Assembly (NCBI GenBank): GCA_037139415.1
Contig: JBAXGN010000028.1
Coordinates: 1 to 50,365 of the forward strand
Direction: 5' to 3'
Source: Verrucomicrobiota bacterium
GTDB lineage: Bacteria > Verrucomicrobiota > Verrucomicrobiia > Limisphaerales > Fontisphaeraceae
Length of the DNA: 50,365 bases
Part shown: one piece after another, positions 49,940 to 50,365 of the stretch
Layout of the letters: every line of letters begins with the position of its first letter
Numbering within the stretch: the first letter of the stretch is position 1
Translations under genes and position numbers: made by a program
Notes under the pieces: model-generated
Databases searched by the model: none
Told to the model about the DNA's origin: nothing
What the model saw: only the letters and a program-made list of their open reading frames with translations

Positions 49940-50365
49940 GCGTCAGCGCGGGTTCGCCGTGCCTGACACAGGCATTGCCTGGCGAAGTCCGCTGTGGGGA
50001 GAATTAATGCGATACTCGCCCCGGGAAGTCAAGGTTGGGCTCGGACGGGCGGGCAAAAAACGCAATGAGGCAGAAGGCAAAATGAGGAATGACAGCCGCA
50101 AAAGCGCGCCAAAACAAAGGCCATGGCAAAAATATTTTCTGGCATAAAAATTATGAACGGACGATGGAAGCCGGAAGATAGAAGCTGGGAGTTTGGAGTT
50201 GGAATCCGAGAAATCGCCAAACAGACGAATGGGAAAGATTCTTCGCTGTTTTCGGTGGAATGGGTTATTCTCTCGGCGCCTTAACTGTTTCAGTCATCCC
50301 CAACGGGGATCTGGACTTTGGCAAAAGTCAGAGGTGGGCAGGAGTCCTTTTCAAGGGTTCGGCAT
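49940..50365. other. Intergenic region at the window end with dispersed repeats
   Basis: No gene is seen. It contains the reversed TGCCA repeats at 50122-50157, the 20-base repeat at 50238-50257 shared with 41180-41199, and an ATCCCC-AAC-GGGGAT hairpin near 50297-50311. The APC permease promoter should lie in the first 100 bases, but no clear boxes are visible. Confidence 0.5.
50122..50157 (-). repeat. TGCCA / T-tract repeats, reverse orientation
   Basis: On the minus strand this reads ATAATTTTTATGCCAGAAAA followed by TATTTTTGCCAT. It shares the T-run plus TGCCA theme of 464-543 and lies beside similar CT-rich sequence. It is a dispersed intergenic repeat of unknown role. Confidence 0.4.

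Noticed and set aside
1-50365. tRNA, rRNA, integrase or prophage genes
   Set aside because: I scanned by eye for tRNA arms, rRNA cores and recombinase motifs and found none that I could support.

Overview
The window looks like chromosomal DNA from a Verrucomicrobiota bacterium, most likely the Limisphaerales/Pedosphaerales group. This is inferred from gene content, not from a marker gene. The pointers are two prepilin-type proteins of the [12 protein letters not shown]...C.NNLRQ.G style, a PEP-CTERM-type protein, many secreted glycan-degrading enzymes, a sulfatase, very large secreted proteases with repeated beta-sandwich tails, and secreted proteins ending in the short '..RFFRM/FYQL' C-terminal domain common in that phylum. 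The DNA is GC-rich, with AT-rich intergenic islands. No rRNA, tRNA, CRISPR array, complete transposase or phage gene was recognised.

Layout. 0.7-12.6 kb: a sulfatase, two uncharacterised proteins, a decayed glycosidase relic, an O-antigen-ligase-like membrane protein, a UbiA-family prenyltransferase, a coupled SDR / Tat-signal polysaccharide-pyruvyl-transferase-like pair with an internally deleted EamA transporter upstream, a GH38-type alpha-mannosidase and a small flavin-binding protein. 12.8-13.8 kb: a scar holding a palindromic element and a collapsed copy of a regulatory module whose intact copy lies 6-8 kb downstream. 13.9-19.1 kb: a tight six-gene operon (prepilin-like protein, DUF3344-like secreted protein, FecB/BtuF-type binding protein, radical SAM enzyme, FecCD permease, ATPase). 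It looks like an uptake system for a metal, metallophore or corrinoid with a built-in radical SAM enzyme. 19.2-21.2 kb: an ECF sigma factor, a periplasmic CnrX-like sensor and a one-helix anti-sigma candidate in the order of CnrYXH, divergent from a small exported cysteine-rich protein.

21.4-29.6 kb: four minus-strand genes for glycan breakdown (GH95 alpha-L-fucosidase, WbsX/GH99-like protein, alpha/beta-hydrolase esterase, double sialidase), the first three joined by ATGA overlaps. 29.7-31.7 kb: a COG0523 GTPase followed by a GlpF-type channel. 31.9-35.6 kb: two paralogous secreted proteins (one PEP-CTERM), a prepilin-like protein and a second radical SAM protein with unusual cysteine spacing. 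35.9-45.6 kb: two giant secreted metalloproteases, M36 and M6, whose last 699 residues are encoded by a nearly perfect 2.1-kb direct repeat. 45.6-49.9 kb: a CotH-family protein overlapping a DUF1016/PDDEXK nuclease-like gene, then an APC amino-acid permease.

Together the genes suggest a cell that breaks down sulfated, fucosylated, mannosylated and sialylated glycans and proteins outside the cell, with dedicated envelope and metal/cofactor acquisition systems. The strongest leads for new biology are the radical SAM/ABC operon, the CnrYXH-like module with its cysteine-rich partner and its collapsed second copy, and the exchange of tails between two unrelated proteases.
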